DNA from: Phoronis australis
Taxonomy: Eukaryota; Phoronida; Phoronidae
Direction of reading: 5' to 3'
NCBI GenBank assembly: GCA_002633005.1
Contig: NMRA01000118.1
Span: 248,707 to 312,706 of the forward strand
DNA: 64,000 nt
Part shown: positions 45,001 through 54,000 of the stretch, one piece after another
Layout of the letters: each line of letters starts with the position of its first letter
Numbering within the stretch: the stretch's first letter is position 1
Position numbers and translations under genes: made by a program
The notes under the pieces: generated by a model
What the model was told of the DNA's origin: nothing
Databases searched by the model: none
What the model saw: only the letters and a program-made list of their open reading frames with translations

Positions 45001-48000
45001 CCCAAATTGATTAAAGCCATCATGCTGTTGTAGTTAATTACATTGCCTCAGGCAGCTGATGTTATCATTCTCTAGGTAGTCAGATCCATCACTGGGGGTG
45101 ACAATAGTATTTTTAAATTTTTGTTTTGAAATTTTTTAAATAGCATATTTGAATAGTTCGTCGTAAAAAGTAAACGTGATTGGGTTTTTGAATTTTGAAA
45201 ATCAGACAAGAAATGTGACTTTTACAACCTAAACCCTTTTCTATGTTGTCATGTTATGTTCCTCATTAATTATGTTGGGTGTGCACCATAATTCAGCCAG
45301 TTACCAAACCATCAGGCAGCAGTTGGATTTTGAGGTAAGCCAAATGTCATGTACAATTCTTGGCATGTTGAATTGTTTAGCTTTAATCAGAGCTATAAAG
45401 CAGCAAAAGCTGAATAGTGTAATTCTAAAGCTTTTACAAATCAACAATTCTTACAACTGTCTGACAGACATTCCCTCAAACCATGACCAGTGACTTTCCC
45501 ACTAAAATACACTTGAAATACTCTGCTACTCTACGTGTGGGATTTGGCTCAGAGCTACAACAAAAGGCGGGTGCTACAGCAAAGTTTACAGAACCAAGTC
45601 CACACTATTTCTAATTTTTGTAATTTCTCATCAAGAATATCCCTTTGTAATAATTACTTACAGGTCAGAGAAAGTATTAAACACAATTTTGTTAAATTCC
45701 ATCATGAAGGGTCCTGTAGAGCTGAATAGTTTGTCAAATGCGCTTTGCGGAGGAAGAGTAAGACCCAACTTGTCTTCAAATTTTTTGGGATCAGCAAAGA
45801 ATGCCATAGCGTGGATAAGAAACGACTTCATATTGTCAGCGATTGTCTCTAACTCAACATGTGTAACTGTGTCCATATTCATCAGCTGTGAAAAGAAAGA
45901 ATTAAGATCAGTTTACAAGATGGGAAAATTGCACTCACACCAACAGCAGTCTCTTGTACCCAGAATATGCATCTTTAAATATACTGGGAAAACTGATGTC
46001 GCCGTCTGCACTTGATATCACAAAGTTGTACACGACAGATGCATTAACAATGTTTTCACGCCAATAAAATACTGGATGAAATATATTGAAATGTCAAGGA
46101 CAAGTCTGGTACTTTTCAATGTGTTTCTAGGGTTTCTGAAAAATTTTCCTCATGAACAGTTTGTGCAGAATCCTTCATTCGCGGAAAAATACAATAAAAA
46201 TTGACCGAAGCACTGCGATGGGTTTTATTTTTATTTGTTGACAATGGTTTTGAGTCGATGTGTGTTTACATTCAATTTGTTTATTCAGCGTGGTAGATAG
46301 TTGACATCTGCGTCGTGACATCAGAAACAAGAGCAACGCGGAGTGTTGAAATGCACCCACGAATGCACCGCAAAAGGTGTGCAGTTAGGGCTATTTATTT
46401 GTATCATAAAAATTGGCCACTAGATGGAACAAAAACGTACAATCCATCCAAAAAATGGGAACATGCCATATTTCATAAAACCTGTCAAGGAACTTCAGAG
46501 AAACAATGGAAAACAGAATAAAATGAAATTGCCAATAGTGGGCACAGAATCCATTGGATAGGCCTGAAAGTCGTCGTCGTCGTCTGTTATTATCCTAATA
46601 CAGCTATGGGCACAAAACAAAAAACAAAACTACCACTAGGAGGCGCCACAGTAGTCAGTCGCCATCATCAAACGTCCTCTTCACATTGAGAACATTTCAA
46701 TTTTCAAAACCATCCCTAGAAGAACTTGGTTGACAGACCGGTCAGGACGCCAAAACCAGGGTTTGAAAACAGTAAAAATGGCCACTAGGTGGTGCAAAAT
46801 ACCTTGATTCCATCCAAAAACAAAAGAAAAGCGTCACCTCTTCAATAGATGCTTATATTCAAAATTTTCTGAAAATCTGTTGAGGACCTTTGAAGATACA
46901 GAGGTAAACGTAAAAAACTAAAATTGCACACCAGTGGTCAGATCTGTCCGAAAGTCGTCGTTGTCGGTTGTCAACATCAAATAAATACAATTGCTAAATT
47001 AAGTAGAGATCCTGCAAATGGTTTAGGAAATACAGCTATGAGCGCAAAACAAACTGCCAACAGGAGGCGCCAGAGTAGACGAAGTCGTCGGAAATCATCA
47101 TCAGCTGTCCACTTCATGTTAAAACATACATGCCAATTTTCATAATTATCCTGAAAGCGCTCTGATTGATCGAGGGGTGGACGCCAAAAAAAGACTTAAG
47201 AAAAGTAAATATGGCCACTAGGTGGCGCAGACTAGGCCGAATCCATCTGAAAATGGGGGACATAGCGTCAACTCCTTAACAGATGCCTGAATGCCAAATT
47301 GTATGAAAATACCTTGAGGACCTTTGAAGATACAGAGGTAAACATATTATTAACAAAATAAAATTGCCACTAGGTGGCACACCAGTCTTCAGATCTGTCT
47401 GAAAGTTGTCGTCCTGAGTTATTAACATCATATAAATACACTTACTAATTTTAGTAAAGATCCTGCAAACGGTTTAGGAGATACAACCATAGGCGCAAAA
47501 AAACAAAATTGCCACTAGGAGGCACCACAGTAGTTGAAGTCGTCGGAAAACCATCGTCAGCTGTCCACTTCATAGTAAGAATATACATGACAATTTTCGC
47601 AGTCATCTTTTGAGCGGTTTGGTTGATTAGGATGGACATCAAAAAATCAGTAAAAATGGCCACTTGGTGGTGCAAAATACCTCGAATCCATCCGAAAATG
47701 AAAGGATAGCGTCAACTCTTTAATAAATGCCAGCGTGCTAAATTTCATGAAACTCGGTTGAGGACCTTTGAAGATACGCCCGGACGGCCTGACGACCATG
47801 CAAACAGAGATGACGGCAATATGCACCCCCATATAAATATGTGGGCGCATAAAAATCTGTCATGGAACTTCAGAGAAAGAAAGGAAAACGGAAAAAATTT
47901 AATATTTAAAATAAATTGCCACTAAGAGACACAGCATTCGTTGGATCCGCCTGAAAGTCATTGTCTGTTGTTAGTTTCATATAAATAAACTTACTAACTA

Positions 48001-51000
48001 ATAAAGATCCTGCAGTGGGTTTAGGAAATACAGCTATGGGCGCAAAACAACACAAAATTACCACTAGGAGGTGCCACAGTACTCGAAATCATCATCATCA
48101 ACCCGTCCTTTCGATACTGAGAACATATACGCCAATTTTCAAAATCATCCTCAGAATGATTTGGTTGATAGAGGATTAGATGCCAAAAAACAGACTCGAA
48201 AACAGCAACAATGGCCCCTAGGTGGTGCAAAATACCTCAATTCCATCCGAAAACGGGAGGATAGCATCATCTGACCAATAGTTGCCTATATTCCAAATTT
48301 TATCAAAATCCGTGGAGGACATTTGAATATACAGACTGAGGTAAATGTAAAAAAATGAAGTTGCCAGTAGAGGGCATACCAGTAGTCAGATCAGTTTGAA
48401 TGTCGTCGTTGTCTATTGTCAATATCATATAAATACACTTGCTAAATTTAGTAAAGATCCTGCAAACCGTTTAGGAGATACAGCCATGGGCGCACTAGAA
48501 AACGCCACAGTATTCGAAGTCGTAAGAAAATCATCGTCAGCAGAAGGAACAATGACTTTATATATGCTAATTTTCACCATCATCCTTAGAGTGTCAATAT
48601 CTTTCTGTTGATGAAACTTAACTGTGGCCGTTTGCGGTGGTTCACTTGCTTGCCTGCGAGTTTAGCTTCCCCCTCATCATTTTACCTTCCGACGTTTAAG
48701 CATAAATATCGGTTGTTGATGAAGATTTTTACACCCTCACACGACCCGCTGCACAAAACTCCATTTCCTTTTTTATATTTAGTGCACTGCCCCGCATAGG
48801 CACGTTCTGGTATCCCCCGAAAGTATTGCGGCACTTTATGAATACCCAGGGTAGCGTGGCGAATAATGTGCATTTTTGAGTACTATGAGGCGGAGGCTGA
48901 CACATTTACTTTAATTTAGCAAAGAAACGCCAGAGTAAATTACTTTTTATAGGCAGAAACTTCCCGTATGATTTACGACATTTCTTGCCTGCAATCTACT
49001 AGTGCGTGTTTTTAAATTGAGGTGGTAAAGTAGCCTTAACACGAACAATATCACAAACAGAACAGGACACACATCCTGTTGCCAGGTGCACATGCTGTGC
49101 CTGAAACAAAGGCGGAGCCAGAGGAACTGGTGGGTCCCACATCAGTTGACCCTAAGTCTTAATGCAGGAACAATAGTCTTTTGTTTAGGATCTTAATGTC
49201 CACTAGGGGCGTTGTATGTACATCTTAAGGCATTTCCAGAGTGCATTGTAGCTGTGGTCTACCCCCGCTCCTAGGTAATTGTTTATTGGCTAAATAGATG
49301 TTTAATCTGACCAATCCGAGTACTGTTTTGATGGTTTTTTAGCTTGAGCAGTCATTTACAGCGCTGAAATTTCGAATATTGGTTTTCAACATGTTGTGAT
49401 GCTCTTTAGACTGAGTAATTATTAGCTGGGCCACGCGGAAAACTCCAGTAAGTACATGTCATTCAGTTAAGGCCTTAAGCTTAGTCTATTCATGCAGATC
49501 TGCTGGATATTGTATGCCTAGTGTTTAATTGTTTAACTGTAACGGCTGCTTTGTGGTGGTTTCACCTAATGTGGGTTCCAGTCCCAAGTGCCAGCCATAT
49601 TGACTATTGGGTAGACCTAACGATTTGAGAACACTGGTTCTGTTGTCTGACAAACTTTATTTATTGTTTGTAGATAACCGTCACTTCAAGAATAAATTGA
49701 TTAAACGAAGCTGACACGTTATACTTTCGCCCACACTAATAGCTAAGTTTGCCATCGTGGTGTCCCTCAGTGCCAAAGTAGCGGCCAGAATCCGCTGGGC
49801 CAGGAATTGTGTGCCAGGCTGGTTGTTGCAGCTGGTCAACTGAATCAGTCAAAAGACCAACGATATTTGGCAGCAGTTCTCTCTAGTATGACATTGTCAG
49901 AAAAAACTCTTGCTTGACACTTCTGACGAGTGCCACACACGTTCGCAACAAGGAAACTCAAATGCATGCGCACATGCAACACATACTGGTTTCATCCCTA
50001 GGCCGCTGGGATTGACGAAACTGGATTGAATTCACAACAGGTTAGATAGAATACACGAAGTTATTAGTTTCGCCCATAGGCCGCTAGGATTGACGAAAGA
50101 GAATCGACGAAACTGGACTGAATTCACGAAGGGTGATTGAATTCACAACACGATACGATAGATGAAACGGAATCGATTTAACAGCATTGAATTCACAATG
50201 CAGGTTACGATAAACAAAACAGCATTGAATTCACGATATGGAATTGACGAGTGAAGATTCAATGTAATGGCATTATAAATGCGCAAGACAGGATTGAATT
50301 GTTGTGCAGTTGGCATCGAGTTCATTAAATGGAATAGAATATACATTTTGATGTTTTTTGCATAAACGGACGCCCATAGTAAAAGACCTACATCAGAAGT
50401 AAGCAGGTTTTATGACAGAAGGTGAACATAGAACACCTTTCAAATTGTTTCATGTCATTGGTAGATTCAAACTGTCATTGTGCCACAAAACTGGAATTGA
50501 ATTATGAGTCCATCTTGAATTCATGCAACATGTCCAATATTGAACCCAAAAGCTCAGATATTCATTGCTGCTGGTACACCACATCACAACCTATTCACCA
50601 GCCTTCCAAACATCCTGGTCAATGCACAAATTTAACAACTTACCATCTTGAACAGGTCTTTCACCATCCGTGTGTCTCTAGTGAGATCCATATAAAGCTG
50701 GGTCAAGTTGATGGACAGGACTTTACAGATGAGAGTCTGTAGGTCTGTCATATTCATCTTGTTCACTCTAGGCGCAGACATCAGCTTGGTAAATACGTTG
50801 ATGTCTGAGCACATTTTTGCTCGGTTACTACACGACATCCAGTCACACAGCTGTGAATAACAATTATTTATAAGATTTCTCACAAACACCAAGTCTAGCC
50901 AGCATGACACCTTGGCCACGTGACGTGACCTAATGAACATACGTCTGAAAAGATTTCTCACCTAACCGGGACTCGAACCTGGGACTTCCTACGAACCGTG

Positions 51001-54000
51001 CAGACATGCTAGTTCACAAACCCATCAGGACATAAATTACATATTTATATAATTATAAGATTTAGAAAAAACCATGGTATGCCAACCAAAACTTCTGTTC
51101 AGCTGGCTGTCTGAATAATCAAAATCCACATAGGGTATGGTACAACAGACTAAAAAGTGAACAGCAAAGATTCTTGCCAAACTAGTGATGGGGAACCCTT
51201 GGGGACTCACAGACACGACCACAAGAAATGTCATCGGCATGCCGTTTTTAGGAGCCAGGCAGACATTTTTCATTCAAAAATTGTGGTTGAGTTCCCCCAT
51301 ATGACATCCTAGACCGGCCGCCACAGTGTTCCATGAAACTAATTCTATTTCAAAAAGGGAATTTTTTATTCCACTACTTTTTTAAGTTGGACATCAAATT
51401 ATGGAAATTTGTCACTCAAATCAGGCAAAATTGGTGATTTTGATGCTATTCGTCATGAAAGTATTACCCCATTGCAGGCAAGTAAGTAGTCAAAGGCAAC
51501 ACTGGGTATCTTCAATCAAAGAATATTCTCTATACACTACATAATAATTTTTCATTTGTATTGTATTGATTACCAATTCCATGCCATTTAAAACACAAAC
51601 ATGAAGGTAACCACAGATGATACACATGGAAGGAGAAAATCGGAGTAAAGAAAACACAATTGTAAAAAAATTCTTTTGGTGATGGACAAGTTTGAAATGA
51701 TGACATAAATAACTGTGTCGTAAACATGGTTGTGATGAGTTTACTGTCAGACTCACAGCAAGCCTTAATCATGCTGTATACTCTAAAGAAGTCGAAATAG
51801 TTTCAAAATCCATGTCAACGGTACTCTAGACCAGTTTGCGTACCTCGGAATTTGCCAACATTGAACAAACACACCATGCTGTTGTAGTTAATTACATCGC
51901 CTCAGGCTGCTGATGCTATCAATCCTAAATAATCAGACCCATCATAAACACACAGTTAGGGGGTGACAATAAAGTGTTCTTAAATTTTCATTTTGAAAGT
52001 CTCTAAATAGCATAGTAGTCTTGAATAGTTCTTGAAAAGTACACATGATTAGGTTTTGGAATTTTGAGAATCAGACAACAAAATGTAACTTTTACAATCT
52101 AAAATGTTTGTTTACTGTTGCCATATTATGTCCCTTATTAACTCTGTCGGGTGCGCAACTGGGCCAAGTACCAAACCATCAGGTAGCACTTGAATTTTGA
52201 GGCAAGCCAATTAAGTGTCAATGTACAATTTTTGGCATGGTAGACATTGAGCAAAAACAAAATTTTCACCAGCAGATGCCACCTGATAGCTCAATCTGTC
52301 TAAAAATCATCATATACGTCAATTTTCATAATGATCCCTAGAGCGGTTTGGCTGACATAGGCGGATGCCAAAATCAGACTTGACATGAATAAAAATGGCC
52401 AACAGGTGGCACACAAAACACCAAATCCATCCCAAAATAAGAAAATGTCATCACCTCCTTAGTAGCAACCTATGAGCCAATTTCATGACAATCCGTCAAG
52501 GAACCCCAAAGATACAGTAAAGAAATGGCACTAGGGGCAGCAGTGGTAGTCGGACCCATCCAAAAGTATGTCATCTGTTGCCAAGATCCTGCAGAAGAAA
52601 AAATGCCACTAGGGGGCACCACAGAGGTCAGAGCCGCACAAAAATTAACAACAACCTTGCTACTCTGATTTCGAACACAACTGCCAATTTTCACAGAGAT
52701 TCTTAAAGCATTTGGCAGATGCCAGTGTGGCACAGAATGTGTTGAATCCAAAAACGAGAAGACATTGTTACACCCTTAATATGTATTTGCCAAAATCCTT
52801 GAAATTCCGACAAGGAGCACTGACGACAAAGAAGCAAATATAAAAATGCGAAATTGTCACTAGAGGGCACAGCAATAGTGAGATCCGCCCGAAAGTTCAC
52901 ACATGCCGTCTCTTTCAAAATTTCATGAACATCCATCAACGGGTTTTGGAGATACAGAAGCAGACGCCAGACAAACGGAGATGATTGCATAATGACTGTC
53001 CACATTATACTTCACCATGGAGGTGCAGGATGTTAAGCAGTATGGCAACATTACACAATACACTGCTGATTTTTAAAGGCTTTAAATTCATGTCATGCAA
53101 CATTCAAACTTGTCCACCACTGTGTAAGATATCAACATTTGTGAAACCCCAATCCAGACAATTAAGAAAAAAATTTGAAGTGTTGATCAATGACGATCGA
53201 GTTCCATAATCAATGCACCATTACTGTTGTTTTATACTTGTGTTTCAATGAAAAGATGGACAACATACCTTACCACCATCTTTCATTATGGACAAATAAG
53301 TCCACATGAAAGACTCAAGAACTGCTGGCGTCTTTTCAATCAGTTCAGACATGAACCCCAGCTGGGGAACAGAATGCTTGAACCAGTCAGAGAAACCTAC
53401 AGGAGAAAATTACATATTAACAAGCCAGCTTGTCTAAAATATTCCACGAGTGGACCCACAGTTACAGCCACTGGGTCTGACAATTAACACGTAGATAATT
53501 AGGCACTTTAAATTCTTACACAGCAGCAAGACACAGTGTTCCAGCAAGGTCAGGACCCCTGGACACGCGCCTGTATTCCAGAATGCTGGGACGAAAAGCT
53601 ATAAGCAGTGTTACTTTCATAAAAAAACAGTGACCAACAGAGATTGCAGAACAAGTCAGGCATAATCAGACCACTACTTGGTGATCCAGCTCAAAGTGCA
53701 GTATAGCCTTAGTGTCTCACTGTATAAATGTTCTGTGAAGAGGCTTACTACGCTGGCTTGGTTAAAGCTGCATGGAGTGGCTACAACAGCTTGGTGATGT
53801 AGCCCAAAATATTTATAGCCTGCAGCACAACCAATCACATAAAAATTGTTGCTGATCATCACTACTTGAGCCACTGACAGTGGTCGTACAACCAACCGTG
53901 CAATAATAGCAGAATGATTAGATTAGACTAGTTTAAATTACAAACCAGTCACCACCAATACTTGAGTATGCACGGCCACTTCAGAATCGATATGAACACT

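Larger units (their letters stand above)
45886..50643. other. Intron 3: repeats and unassigned sequence
   Basis: 46325-48600 is composite repeat. 48600-49000 is a GC-richer unassigned stretch with no supported gene. 49985-50345 has loose repeats of 'ggattgacgaaactgg' and 'attgaattcac'. The rest is featureless. Confidence 0.55.

Noticed and set aside
48608-48873. Unassigned GC-richer stretch with short ORFs on both strands
   Set aside because: No splice-compatible frame for the gene and no domain signal; both ORFs are under 75 codons.
27024-53396. Helical modules as the extracellular domain of an ABCA transporter
   Set aside because: The C-x-L...L spacing is loosely reminiscent, but no ABC nucleotide-binding motifs or ABCA-type membrane spans occur anywhere, and the chain runs on into cysteine, TIG and REJ segments.
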